A DNA stretch of 64,000 nucleotides, taken from assembly GCA_002245135.1 (NCBI GenBank), contig NGBS01000016.1:1-64000 (forward strand), read 5' to 3'. Numbering within the stretch: position 1 is the stretch's first letter; the number at the start of each line of letters is the position of its first letter. The position numbers and the translations under genes are program-made. Of this stretch, positions 35,589 to 48,380 are shown in pieces. This DNA comes from Proteromonas lacertae (taxonomy: Eukaryota; Sar; Bigyra; Opalinata; Proteromonadidae). The notes beneath the pieces were generated by a model. It had not been told where the DNA came from and ran no database searches. It saw only the letters and a list, made by a program, of their open reading frames with translations.

Positions 35589-37703
35589 ATGATAATAAAA
35601 GTGAATAAGCGCATAAGAGAAGAGGGGTATATTTTATATTTATTTTTATGATAGATTATGTCGAAAATTGGTAGAAAGTGGTTTTGGTGATATAGAAGTG
35701 AAGATTAGAGATAATCGAATAATGTCAATCAAATCAATTTTAGTGAATGGAAATGAAACATTAAAGAAACTGTTGTTAGATCGTGAGTTTGTTGGAGTTT
35801 TGGAGTTATATGAAGAAATCGAAGAAATTGGCTATTATGAGATGGAGAAATACTACAGTGGTGGTGAATTAATAATCTGTAAAGAGAGTGTATGTGAAGT
35901 GTTGATGTTTTGTTTATGTTATAGTGAAAAAGAGATAATAAATGATTGTTATGAATTTGTGAAGAATAATATAGATGATGAAGTATTAATGAAATTAATT
36001 CATATATGTAATGTATTTGGTGGATGTTTGAGAGAGATAGAAGACTTGAAAAATATGGAAATAGAAAAGCGAGGATATAAATATTTATATAATAATGAAT
36101 ATTTGTTGAGATTAGAAATGAATAATTTGATCGAGATATTAAACATGAAAGATGTGATAATAGTGAATGAGTTATGGTTATTAAATCGGTTATTGGAATG
36201 GTATAAATTCCAAAAGAATAAGAAAGATAATAAAGAGATAGAAGATGATTTTAAACAATTGATAGAAGAAGATATCGATTGTGAAAAGATAAAAGAGAAA
36301 GAGATAGAAAAAGAGAATAAAGAAATGTTGAAAGAAATGAAAATAGAGTTAAAGAAAAATGAGTGTAAAAATCATATAGAATTATGTTTAATAAAAGATG
36401 AGAGAATTCAAATTGTAATAATCAACAATTACAATGAAGATAATGAAGAAGAATTTAAAGAAGAAGAAAGAAGAATATTGGATAAAATGAAAGAAGAAGA
36501 ATCGAATGATGAAATACTGTGTATATTAGAAATGAATAACATAAAAATGACCGAAATAGTATTGATGATAATGAAATATAAAAATATAAAAATAGAAAGT
36601 ATAAATACTAAAAATATATTTAAATAGAATATATCTCAAATACAGAAAAGAGAAATATATTGGATAGATTATATAAAGAATATAATGAGAATAAAAGAAA
36701 TCGAACAATGAAATGTTTATGTTTGTTTGTTGATGATAAAAAGAATATTTCAATAATAGAAGAAGTATGTGGAAAAGAAATTCTTTTTAGAATATTGAAT
36801 GAAGATAATTATCTAAATTCCAAATCGAAAGAAATATTAATAGAATATATAAAAGAGAATAAACTGAGTTTCGAAGAAGAAGAAGAAATGATTGTAATAA
36901 TGAAAGATAAAGAATTATTGAGTGAATTAAAAACAAAAGAAATCACATCATTTTCATATCCTCAATCAGAATATTCATTTGGAATAAATGAAGAAATGTC
37001 AATAATTCCTTCATTTGATGGAAATCGATGTGAATTTTCAATAAATCCTTTATTGCCAGATGGTTTAATGATAGAAAAAGAAAATGGAATAATTAATGGA
37101 AAAGTGAATAATGGGTATGAAAAGAAAGGATATGAAATAAGTTGTAAGAATATTCTAAATGAAAAGAAATTCAAAATATCATTAGAATTTCAGGTTAAAT
37201 TCACAGAATTAAACAAAAATCATGATATTTTAATATCAAATAATGGAGAATTAATAACAAATACATATTATGGTTATAACCATTGTTATTTAAATTTGAA
37301 AATGGAAAATGGAGTTTATCATATCAAATATAAATTTCATCAAAATGGAAGTAAATATGATAGTATGATGTTAGGATTATCAACTAATAATACATATTCT
37401 GGTAATTATATTCATAATCAATCAACAACATGTAATTATTATGCATATTATGGTAAAAGTATAGATATTACTCCATATTGTCATATTGGAAGAGTTGTTA
37501 ATGAAAATCCAATTTTCAATAATCATGGAGATGGTTCAATATATGAAGTGATTGTTGATATGAATAAAAGAGAATTTTGGATAAGTCATAATAATTCATC
37601 TCCTATTTTACTTGTTAAAGATTTACCTTCTCCATTATATTCATTTGCTGTATTATATGATCAAAACACTTCAGTTAAATTATTATCAGTTTCTCATCAA
37701 TAA
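35589..37703 (+). CDS. BTB-like protein with putative Ig-like repeat and SPRY-like C-terminus
   Basis: Three exons. The first starts at ATG 35,589 and an intron at about 35,630-35,657 joins it to the long open frame. A second intron (GTATAAATACT...AAATAG, 36,599-36,627) joins it to the last exon. The N-terminal 120 residues look like a BTB fold (GDIEVKI, M-S-I-K-S-I-L, then the Y-Y-x-G-G-E turn). A highly charged helical middle follows. Around residue 430 there is F-S-I-N-P-x-L-P-D-G-L, the signature of bacterial-type putative Ig repeats (He_PIG). The last 170 residues have SPRY-like strands ending V-D-M-N-K-R-E-F-W-I-S. Such proteins often serve as substrate receptors for cullin-3 ligases, but that is only an analogy here. 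Confidence 0.65.
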
Positions 37704-38653
37704 AGATAGATAATAAGAATTTTTATAACATTTACATTCTTTATAATGTGTTCCTATTTGTAAATATTCAAAAGTTAAAGACAGGGTTGTATAAATAGGC
37801 AACTTATTTGTTAAAATTTTACTTCTCTAACATACAGCAATTGAATAAAATCACAACTCTTTTGATGCGATAGGGGGTAATGTGATATGCCTATGGTATA
37901 ATATAATATAAAGTCTTATAAATATTGAGTAATTATACATTTAAATGATCTAAATCTTAAAAAATAAAGATTAACTTAGTCAAACCATCAAGCTTGATGT
38001 TTTTTTCTTTTTTCTTTTTTATTCTATAATTAATTTAATATTATGTTAATAATATGTTATTGTGAATCATCATTGAGAAATAGATCAAAAAAATAGTAAT
38101 ATAAAAAGTGCATCTACCGACAGTCAAATTTGATATTTGAAAGATGATGTATAAAGCTTTAATTTTTATATTTATGGTTAGATAATATGCTTGTTAACTC
38201 ATGATCAATAGGTCAACTAATAGTTAGTATAAGGAAGGTAAAGGTCAAGCTAAAGATATAAGTTTTGACCTATAGGTAAAGCTATATTTTTTGACCAAAA
38301 AATACAACACTGGTTAAAGATAATATAAAAATTGTTTAAAATCAAAATAAAAGTGATGTGATTAAATTTATCTTGTATAATTGACATTGTGATAGTATAA
38401 TGAAAAGTGTTGATAAGAATAGAGTGAAAATGAAGAAGAAATTCCAACAAATGACATTTTTTGTGTATTAGAGGTGTTTGATGCTATTTATCATGTGTTT
38501 GTTAATCAATATCCTATTCAGTTAATAGAAATGTTGATTTATGATGATAATTAAACTCACATCAAAAGATAATACAGAATTTAGCTCTTCATTTATAAGA
38601 CATATTAAGAAATTGTAAAATATCAATTATGTATTATATAGAATAAAAAATTA
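37704..38653. other. 950-bp gene-free spacer
   Basis: The longest gene-free stretch here. No open frame, tRNA or known RNA is visible. A hairpin-capable inverted repeat lies at about 38,236-38,270 (GGTCAA ... TTGACC), with a second TTTTGACC at about 38,291-38,298. A short GC-richer patch with GGGGG lies near 37,872. Confidence 0.5.
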
Positions 38654-41600
38654 TTATTTAATATTATAGAACTCTTTTGATAATTCTTTCTTTTCTTCTT
38701 CTGATATTCCATCTATTTTTATCCATCCAATTGTTGAAAATGTTTCTAAAAATGATTTTAATTCTGATTTGTCTATATCATCTTTTACAGTTATTGATAA
38801 CTCTATTAAACAATCAAACACTTCTTGATTTTCTTTCATTAATCTCAATTCTTCTTCACTTAATTCATTTCCTGATAGATATATCTCATTTACCATTTCA
38901 CCATAACCTTTTAATCCTTCTATTAACATTCTTAACCCTTTTTCACCCATTCCAATGTCTATTCAAATACACAATTACATTATAATCATTATATACTTGA
39001 CATGTTCAATATTAGATTAGATTTTTCATCTATATAATCTGTTTTAACAAATATCTCTAAATTTTCACATATTATTTCAATCCTTTCATCTCCAATTTCA
39101 TTATTAAATATGGAAATGTGAGTTACACGAATTGGTTCTAATTCAGTCAATTCTTTAAATCCTTTAATACTAATGTGATTATTGGATAAATCAAGTTTTT
39201 CGTAATCAATTCTTTTAATAAATGAAATATAAGAATCATTAATATTCATATCTATTTTACTATATACTAATGTTCATACTTGAAAAATCAAATACTTTTG
39301 TATAATACATTCTTCCTCTTTTTTCTATATAATAATCCAAATAATATTTCAATTCTCATTTTCTCCATAATATCCATCCCAGTAATCATATTTCAATGAT
39401 TTTGAACAAATTGATTGTAATCCTTCCATCTTAATATTATTATCATTTAAATTTATCTCAAAACATCTTCTAACTGCATCTAATTCTTTTGCTAATAATA
39501 TTATGCTTTCATCACCAATTGAGGTATTACTCAAATTCAAATCATCAAAATTTGTAATCAAATTCAAATTATCATACAATAATTTAAATCCATTATCACC
39601 AATTGGATTATCTATTAAACAATAATTATTATTAATTATAACAATGAATATATACTATGAATAAATACCTTCTCTAAATTATCATTATCTTTCATATAAT
39701 TCATCAAACACTCTATTCCATCTTCATCTATATTATTATCACTTATATCAAGATATTCTATCTTTTGATGAATATTCTTTAAACCATCCACTAGATATTT
39801 TAAGCCATTTGAAGATAATCCCATCTCTATAATACCATAAAATAACATAACTATACGTGAATAACTTGAAAAATCACATTGTAATAAATCTAAATGAGGA
39901 GTTAATATTTTCATTCCTTCATCTCCTATCTCATTTCCACATAAATAAATTGTTTTAAGATTTGATAATGAAGATAAATTGTTAATCAGTATTTCTACAC
40001 TTTTGTATGTAAGTATATTATCTAAATAACAGAAAAATATCAAATTATACTTCTCAAATCGAACTCTTCTACTTCTCCTAATTCATTTAATCTTAAAACA
40101 ATAAATGATTTGAATATATCATCATCAATTTTTGAATTATTCAGATTTAAGAAATTATAATCATTTTTGATATATTTGATTAACTCTGGAATATCTTTAT
40201 CAATCAATAATTCTTTACTTCCATTGAAATCAAACTCTATGCTTGAAATAGGAATTTTTGAGAATAAAGCTTTTAGTCCTTTAAAATGGATATTTTTGTT
40301 TTCTTTAATTGTTATTTTCTCAATATTTGGATATTTGTATAATTCTTCTGATAATAATATCATTGATTCATTGTTTAAATTCATTCCTTGGAGGTTTAAT
40401 TCATTGTCTTTGTTGATTAATAAATGTAAATACGGAAGTAAAAATTTGAAACTTTTTGAAGATTGTTTTTTCACTATTTCAAAATAAATAAGTTAAAACA
40501 ATAAATACTATCAAGTTTTACATATTTCAACTTCATGAATGGAATAGATTTCACAAATGATTCAATAAAATATGAAGTAAGATTACATTCTGTTATATCC
40601 AATCCTTCCAGATCTGATAATTGCGAAAAAAGAGATCCAAATAAAGATTGATGAAGAAAAATACAAAATTTATCACCTAATTGAAAATAGATTAAAAATA
40701 TATATACCAATTTGAATTTCTGTTGGATTAATTAATTTCATCATTCTGAAGAAATAATTCATTCCTTCTTCACAATAATGACATATATTAAATGTGCTTA
40801 TATGGATTAGATATTTGTTATAAACATCACCTTGAATGTCAAATATCATTCTATCTAAATAATTATCTTCTATTCTACATTTGTGATTAATTTGAAATTT
40901 CAGTTTATCTTTTATTGAGTAATCTCCTTTGTATATTTTCATCATTAATAATATTGATAGTATTCTTTCATTTGGTTTATTATTGTATAATTCTATCAAA
41001 ACATCTCGAATTACTTCCCATTTATTATATTGAACAAAATAATCTGCTTTAATATTAAATGATGATATTTCTATAAAATAATCATTATTAAATAACGTTT
41101 CTTTTCTATTATTTATAATTAAATAATTATCACCATCTCTTAATATTTCACTCATTTTCATCATTTCTTTTCTCACTTCTTTCAAACTCAATCTATCTTC
41201 ACTCTTCACTTTCAACATTTTTTCAATTATTTCCTTCACTAAATTATCACATTCTACATCAAAACTGTATATACATCTCAGGATGTAGTTCATTGTCTTG
41301 AACATATCATTATCTTCATTAAATGGTAATTTCTTGTTTATCATTTCATATAATATACAACCTATTGACCAAATCACACTTCTCTCATTACATTCTAAGC
41401 TATTCAACTCTTCTGGGCTTTTGTAACATATATTATATATTCTCATATCTTCTTCTTTTCTTAATTCATTCAGAAATAAATCACATAACTTTATATCACC
41501 ATCTTTTTCGTATATTATGTTTGAACTCTTAATATTTCCCACCACTAAGCCAATTTCACTTAATATCATCAAATTACTGCTTATACTGTAGATTATATTA

Positions 41601-41979
41601 CATATATCATCTTTTGACATGGATTTATTGTTTATCTTCTCTTCTAAGTCTCTAGAGTAATATTCTCTTTCCAATACCATAAATTCATTACATTCACTAA
41701 TATGAACTGTCTCAAAAAAGTAAATAAAACTCAAACAATAATTTGACAATAACGAGTTCTTCTCCAAGAATTTTAACATCTTCTTTTCTTCCAGCCCAAT
41801 GATACCTAGTATTTTTATTATCTTGATATTATCATTATGCTGTACTACTAAATCTACTTCATAATCACTCTTTTCTACTCTCTCTTTTATCTATAAAAAT
41901 AATATAGTTAAAATACTTTAGTATTAGGTGGTAACACAGAAGATAATTCATCATTCACAAAAGATTTTAAAAAATACAT
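38654..41979 (-). CDS. SCY1-like pseudokinase with C-terminal leucine-rich repeats
   Basis: The first exon (ATG at 41,979, MYFLKSFVNDELSS) is joined by a 26-nt intron to a kinase-like domain. HRD is replaced by V-G-N in GLVVGNIKSSNI and DFG by D-L-F in IKLCDLFLN, while SPEEL and WSIGCILYEM remain. Loss of the catalytic Asp marks a pseudokinase, and the G-N-I-x-S-S-x-I pattern resembles SCY1-like proteins. Exons after 40,710 carry ribonuclease-inhibitor-type leucine-rich repeats such as GNEIGDEGMKIL and LDISDNNIDEDGIECL, instead of the HEAT repeats of SCY1 proteins. Introns of 29-44 nt join most exons. Between about 39,400 and 39,320 the frame does not connect without a one-base change, so the last 200 residues rest on a doubtful join. 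Confidence 0.7.
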
Positions 41980-42209
41980 TTTCAAACTTGTTTGATGTTC
42001 CAAAATATAGAGTCGTTACAAATAAGACTAAAATGTGTTTCTGCTCTTTAATTCAAGAATAATTGCAAACAGAATATTCAATTATTTATCAATGTACGTC
42101 ATTCAATAAACAAAAACATTTAAATATAAAATATAGAATATTTACATATCAATTATTTTCACTTCCAAATCAACTTAAACGAGCAGATTTTATTCTATCA
42201 AAAAATATA

Positions 42210-43397
42210 TTAACAACATATATATATGAATATATCATACGGTGAAACAGTTGGTAACTTTTTATTATTTCTTTTTCGACCTTTAGCACTACTTATTTTT
42301 CGAGGATTATTAACTCGAGTATTGAATGATTTCGTTATAAAGGAACTATCAGTATTATAATATCCAGGACCAGGAGCGACATCTTCATATATTGAGACTT
42401 TACTAAGTGTTGTTTTCTGTTCTATCCCACCTTTTAAAAATCCATCTCTTCCCCAATATTTACTCTTTTTTACTGTCTAAATAAATAAATAAATAATAAT
42501 ATACTGGTTGATTCGGTCCTATCTTATATTCACCATAATTACGCATTACTTTTGAACTACTTTCACTTATATCATATACAGGTCCAGGACTAAAATGACA
42601 TTTATTTTCTCGACTATTTTGAATATATTTATTATTTATTATTTATTATTCATTATATTTATATACGTATGTTTCCATGATATATGTTGTAGTCTAGGAG
42701 GACGTAATGGATCTACATCTAATAATTTCTTTGTTGGTTCATTAAATCTACTTTGATTATCAAATATTGAAGCTGTTTCTGCATATACTTCAGGTTGCTT
42801 TGGATCATAAGCACCAGCACCTTTCTCATTGAGCCTTTCTCCTTTTGATAAATATCCACGATATTCACAATAGTCAAACCATTGATTTCTTGTGTCTAAT
42901 TCAGGTTTATTTCTGGCTGTTACAAATGAATGTTCAATACCTTTATCCAAGTGTTTTCCATCATATTTTGGACCTGGTGTATATCTAGACAGCCATTCCT
43001 TTTCATGACCTTTATCTATATATCTTTCATCTACTCTTTGTCCTTTATCGAGAATTGTTGAAGGAGGATTTGGTCTTGTGACACTCATACTTGGTTGGTA
43101 TTTTGAAAGAGGAGGTGCATCATTATTTACAGGCAAGTATTCCGCACTTCCTTCTCCATACACACTAAAATCACTTAACTATAGAAAACTAATTATTAGT
43201 TCAAAATACCCATTTTTCTCTTTCTTCATGATGATGATCATAATTATTGGGTTTATATGTACATAGAGCAGTTGGATCAAATGAGGCCATACGATTAATC
43301 TATCAAATTATCTATTTAAAAATACATCATATCTCGCTGGTCCAGGAGAAAAGTGTTCTACTTCAGTAAACCTGTCACTATATCCAATAATAGACAT
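42210..43397 (-). CDS. SHIPPO-repeat (sperm-tail PG-rich) axonemal protein
   Basis: Six exons with five short introns encode about 320 residues, starting MSIIGYSDRFTEVE at 43,397. Repeated Pro-Gly-Pro turns are the hallmark of the SHIPPO/STPG family: F-S-P-G-P-A-R-Y at the start, Y-T-P-G-P-K-Y-D, G-A-G-A-Y-D, F-S-P-G-P-V-Y-D and A-P-G-P-G-Y-Y near the end. Such proteins bind the inside or outside of axonemal doublet microtubules in cilia and flagella. It is the best sign in this window that the organism makes a flagellum. It is divergent from the small basic gene at 43,515. Confidence 0.75.
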
Positions 43398-43514
43398 TTT
43401 CTCAAAAACTGAAAGCTTGTGGTTTGCTTGTCAAATGGTTTGTTTGAGTAAAAGTTTGATTAAAGCTTGTCTTTATTACAGTTTGAATTTCTATTTTTCA
43501 AATTGAGAAGAAAG

Positions 43515-43898
43515 ATGTCGAAACCAGAACCAAGCAAACCTGGTATGATTGCTGTAAACAAAACAAAAAGCAATTATTCTATCAAAAAAGATCCAACTGT
43601 CACTCAAACCTGGCATCCACTTTCTAGAGGCAGTGGATCAATTACTGATGCATCAAAAGCAGCTAGTCAAATTCTATTAAATAGAAATACATCAAAAATT
43701 GCAAAACCTAAAACAGAAATACCTATTTTGAAGAAAGAACCTAAACCAGTTCTCAAAAAAACAGTAGAAGTGAGAAAAACAAATATAGACGAATTATCAA
43801 ATATATTAAATGATGTTATTGATAATCAAAATATGTTGAATAGAAATTTGAAAAGAACCACTAAAAATGTTCATGATTATATACCTCATATGAAATGA
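43515..43898 (+). CDS. Small basic hypothetical protein
   Basis: A single-exon frame of 127 residues from ATG 43,515 (MSKPEPSKPGMIAVNK). An in-frame start further upstream is non-ATG and unlikely. Lys/Pro/Thr-rich, with K-P-K-T-E-I-P-I-L-K-K-E-P in the middle and a predicted helix (NIDELSNILNDVIDNQNML) near the end. No family recognised. The 117-bp gap to the divergent SHIPPO gene could mean shared regulation and a flagellar role, but that is inference only. Confidence 0.6.
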   Translation: MSKPEPSKPGMIAVNKTKSNYSIKKDPTVTQTWHPLSRGSGSITDASKAASQILLNRNTSKIAKPKTEIPILKKEPKPVLKKTVEVRKTNIDELSNILNDVIDNQNMLNRNLKRTTKNVHDYIPHMK

Positions 43899-44004
43899 CT
43901 AACATAATGCATATGTGTTGAGAACAAGAAATAAAGAAAATGAAGATTAAAAGAGAAAGATGAAAGTGTATATAGATGATGAAAGTGATATTATCAGAAA
44001 ATTA

Positions 44005-44012
44005 CCCCCCCC
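44005..44012. repeat. Run of eight C in AT-rich spacer
   Basis: C8 sits in an intergenic region that otherwise is almost only A and T. It is the only such run I noticed. Confidence 0.9.
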
Positions 44013-44105
44013 AAATAGAATAATAATATATATGTAATATTATATTTAATAAATAGAAATCTTAATAATAATTAACAATATCACTATATATATTTATTCA
44101 ATTTA

Positions 44106-45905
44106 TTAATGATGTTTTCTATTGGATATAGGATTCCATAATTTAGCCGTTTCTTTCATAGTGACATGTTTATTCAATGCCTTACATATTTCATCATAAG
44201 TTGGCAAACCAAATGGTACTGATGATAAATTATTCATTCCATTCACACTATTATAGTCATCGTCAGGTAATATTAACGACCTTGCAGCTGTATGTGCAAA
44301 CGGCTTCTTAGATGGAAGATTTGCAGATTTCCAATATCCTTCATGCTGTGTATCTATCATTGTAGTGGTAATAGGGATATAGGGTTTATTAAATATAAAT
44401 TTAGACTAAAAAATAAGAAATAATACTTTATAATATATACTTTTCTTGCAGATGAGGCTAATCTTGCACTTTGAGCTTTTGGACTGAGTGGTGGTTTGGG
44501 AGTCAAATTATTAGTATCTTTTTTAATAGGTGAAGTAGGAACAGAACGAGAAAAAGTCACTAATTTATCATTATTCAAATTCAATGGAGGTAATTTAACT
44601 CTTTCAGGCGAAGTATCATTCATTGTTTCTGTATTATTATTATTATTATTAGTAGTAGTTGCATTTTTATTTGTAGGAGAATGTATTGGTGAATTATTAT
44701 CAACGATATTACCATTATTGTCAAATTCATAATCTAATTGAATTTTACCTTCTTTATGTAATTTCTGTACAAATGACATGTCAACTGAGTTCTTTAAAGG
44801 ACAACATAATTCAATTCTGCTTTGAATGAAGTGCTGTCTTTCATCCCATATTGATTGTATTTTATTAATTGTCTCTGTACCTTTTGAGAGATTATTCAAC
44901 CTCTTAAAGCTGTGATCCCGAATAATAAATAATTTCACAGCAGTTTGAGCTATAACTGAATAATTTCTTAATGTCTCACAAGATAATATCGAGCCTTCAC
45001 CTATAACATTATACATTCCAATTAATGACAAATCTATATCATTTCCTTCATGAACTGACTCTTTAGGACTTTTACACACTAATTTACAATCTCCTTCCTT
45101 AATTAAACCTATATATTTACCTTTTGTACCTTCTTTAATGATAATTGCACCTCTTGGAAACTCGAGTTCTTCAAGCCAATAAGCTAAATGGTTCCATCTA
45201 TTATTACCCCAGTCACTGAATACATCAACATGTGGTAAAAACTTCAATTTTTCTTCAAAATCTAAACTTGAATTTTGATACTTTTTTACTGTTCTATCAT
45301 ACAACGGTTTATTGATCATTATTAACTCAGTATATTGTGATGCAACTGCTGAAGCTGTTCTGAACTGTTTTGGAAGTTAATAATGCGATTTCTCCAAAGG
45401 TATTTCCAGCTGAAAGTGATGTTAAAAGTTTTGATTTTATTACTGTTGCTCCAAGTTGTTTTGATGGAGCTTCTGGATCTGTATTTGCTTCTTTCTTTAT
45501 TCCGTCTAATTCTTGTCGTATTTTACCATCTACATAATGCATATGCAAATCTCTATTGATTTTGTTCATATCAGCATCATAAATATCTACACTTCCCATT
45601 AATATCACATAATATGATACACCTGTTTCGGATTGTAGGAATATTAATTCTGATGTATCATAACTTTGCAGCGTTACATATTGAGCAACATCCCACAACA
45701 CTGTTATTGGCATCTTTTCAAATATTCTACGACTTGGACGAACGTTGACATGTTCAACATCAAGTAACCACCTCGCTATAACTTTACATTCTGATTCATA
45801 TCTTTTTCCTGGAGGATGATATCTTATTATATTGCTAATCTTTTTTTCCATTGTGGAATCATCATCTGTTAAAAATTCAGATTGGCCTTCACGAGGACTT
45901 GTCAT
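44106..45905 (-). CDS. Protein with two tandem cyclic-nucleotide-binding-like domains
   Basis: The start is ATG at 45,905. The first CNB-like domain spans residues 55-190 (SELIFLQSETGVSYYVILMG, SLSAGNTFGEIALL) and the second follows in 45,319-44,900 (FPRGAIIIKEGTKGKYIGLI, IGEGSILSCETLRNYSVIA). The first keeps the phosphate-cassette FGEIAL and then R-T-A-S-A-V. The second has G-E-G-S, so its ligand binding is doubtful. A low-complexity N/T/P-rich linker and a final exon (44,424-44,106) after an intron of about 35 nt complete it. The R-T-A-S-A-V core is split by one surplus base at about 45,359, with good matches on both sides. It could be a cilium-linked or PKA-regulatory-like protein. No kinase or channel is attached. 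Confidence 0.75.
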
Positions 45906-46086
45906 TTTTTATCAAAAAAACTGTTTCTTTTATCGAAAAATTATTTTTCAATAACCCAATTCACACAAAACGAACAAATATTTTAAAACAAATAAAAACA
46001 GAATGAATAATTACTTTTACTTTACTCTACTTTCAAGTTTATGATGATAATGATCCTACATATTAAAAAATAATTAATAACAATAA

Positions 46087-47158
46087 TTATACAACTTTTC
46101 TAAATTTATTCACAATGTCTTCCATAGGCTCAATCGCAGGAATTGGTTCAGAGTATTTAATAAGAACATCAGAGAGAGAAGCAATATAATATATTCCCAT
46201 TACTACTAATGTAACTCCTAAAGGATATATACACCATTGTGTAATCTATAAGAGTATTATTAGTATATATAATGTAAATACAGTTAATCTTTGATATTCT
46301 TTAAAGAAAATAATACTCGAAATAGATCCAGTTAATATAAAACTACCTTGATATAAAGGCAAAACATGAATTGCATTGAAGTATTTCATCGCTTGATTCA
46401 ATGGGTATAACTGACCAGCAGAGACAAGAATTGCGACAAATGCAATAATATAAGATTCAAACTTTGTTAATACAGATGTATCACTTTTTATAACTAACAG
46501 TTTCAATATTTCCATAAATGTTTTTACAAAGTATTGAGATCCACCTAATGATCCACCAATTACACTATAACTGAATAGGACTCTAGTGGAATTTTTAGGT
46601 GAAAATATGATAATTAGAATCAATGAAATGAGAAATAATATGAAGAGCGAAATGAATATTATATAGAATGTGTTTCTATAAAGTAACATAAGAGTTGTAT
46701 GGTTATATTCGATATTGGATGTATCTGCACTTAAACAGATCAGTATAATTCCAAATATTATATATATTGAACCGGTTATATCATATTTTGTAACTTTTTC
46801 ATGTAACAGATGAGGACAGAGGATTATATTCCATACAATTGTTAAACCAGCAAATGGAGCAAGTAATGACTATTTGTATTGATTAAATAGGCTTTATATA
46901 ATATCTTACAGGTGATGCAAAAGCATATGATCCAATTGATAATAGAGGATTTACAACAGCAACAAGCAATATAGCAATAACAAATACAATCCAAGATCTA
47001 ATAATTGTTAAATTCTAATAATATATAAACTTTCTGATTTTGTTTTTTTCTTTATAGATATGTGTTAATCTCATCAATTGCTTGCCTACTGTGCCTGCAA
47101 ACGTATTGAAAACTGTTATTCCAATCCCAAATAAAGGTAAAAAATATTCTAAAACCAT
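46087..47158 (-). CDS. NIPA-family magnesium transporter-like membrane protein
   Basis: Four exons joined by 33-40 nt introns give about 320 residues from ATG 47,158. It shows about nine hydrophobic helices with NIPA (DUF803) landmarks: the start FGIGITVFNTFAGTVGKQLMRL, NPLLSIGSYAFASPSLLAPF, FGIILICLSAD, GGSLGGSQYFVKTF, LYQGSFILTGSISSIIFFKEYQ, and WCIYPLGVTLVVMGIYYI as the last helix. NIPA proteins carry Mg2+ in plasma or endosomal membranes. The family call is by pattern and the transported ion is not proven. Divergent from the glycosyltransferase gene 76 bp away. Confidence 0.8.
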
Positions 47159-47234
47159 TCTATCAAGAGAAATAATGAAATAACACGACTGGGGTTTTGA
47201 AAACAATTTTTAGTTGCACCAAAATATTAAAAGA

Positions 47235-48380
47235 ATGAATAATCCTGGACTGTGGGAGTTTTTAGGCACTTATTGGCTTTATTTTGCTTTTGGTACATAT
47301 GCAGCAATTATGGTGATGAAATGGGTTCCATTTATTAGCCACGAAGAAAGAGATTTTTCATTTAGTATTATTACCAACAACTCATGTTATGTCAACAATG
47401 CCTATTATAGAGAGACTATTCCAAAAGTATATGATGTGATGCTGTTTAATGGAGAACTTGATTTGCTTGAAATTCGTCTTAGATTGTTAAATGAAACAGT
47501 TGATAAGTTTATATTAGTAGAAGGTTGTATTACATTTTCAGCAAAACCAAAACCATATTATTACGAAGAGAATCAACAAAGATATTCAGCATATTCTTCA
47601 AAGTATATCATATCTTCATCTGTATAATAGAATAATGTATGTAAAAGTAGGTAAAGATATTGGTTCCTATCCATTTGAAAGAGAACACAATTCTAGAGAT
47701 ATTTATTTCCTAAAAGCATTAGATGAGATACATGCTAAGTATATATATATCATTTATATCATTATTTAGACCTGATGATTTGGTTATATTTGGTGATTTA
47801 GATGAAATGCCTCATAAGCATATAATACAATATCTTCGAGATTGTAATGTGAAGAATTACCCTGTTATGTTGGGAATGCATGAATACATATACGATTTTG
47901 GATGTAGAGATGCTGATAGTTATCGTTTAAAGGTGTTAAGAAGAAGGGATTTATCATCGAAGTGCAATTCAGATGGTTCACCTGCTCATTGTCCTACTAC
48001 ATTAAGAGGTGGAGGTATGGAGAAGAAGTATGGAAGAAAAGTGACTTATTTGAAGGATAGCGCATATCATTTTTCATATTTTATGTCTTTGGATGAAATT
48101 ATCAGAAAAATTGGTAGTTATTCACATACAGATAGAGATACACCAGAAAATAAAGACAAAAGAAAGCTAAGCTGCAAAATATGTCACTGTCAGTATATAT
48201 TATTATTCTATTCAATGTACTATATATAGACATGTTAATTTATGGAATATTGGAACAAGAAAGGATGAACCAAATGTTCGTAAAGAATATGATTTTCTTA
48301 AAGAGGACCCTAGGTTTAGAAAATACTTTCCTACAAGAAAAGAGATTGTAGACACAATATGCGTCCCAAACACTTGCTAA
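47235..48380 (+). CDS. GT17-family beta-1,4-N-acetylglucosaminyltransferase (MGAT3-like)
   Basis: Four exons with three 28-37 nt introns. The N-terminal membrane anchor (LYFAFGTYAAIMVMKW) fits a type II Golgi enzyme. The catalytic part has F-N-G-E-L-D-L-L-E-I-R-L, VDKFILVEG, the metal-binding block DLVIFGDLDEMP, H-E-Y-x2-D-F-G-C, the AYHFSYFMSLDEI-x-K-I stretch and W-N-I-G-T-R. These fit the GT17 (MGAT3) family, which adds the bisecting GlcNAc to N-glycans in animals. GT17 proteins are widespread in fungi and protists with unknown acceptors. The protein is compact at about 350 residues. Confidence 0.85.
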
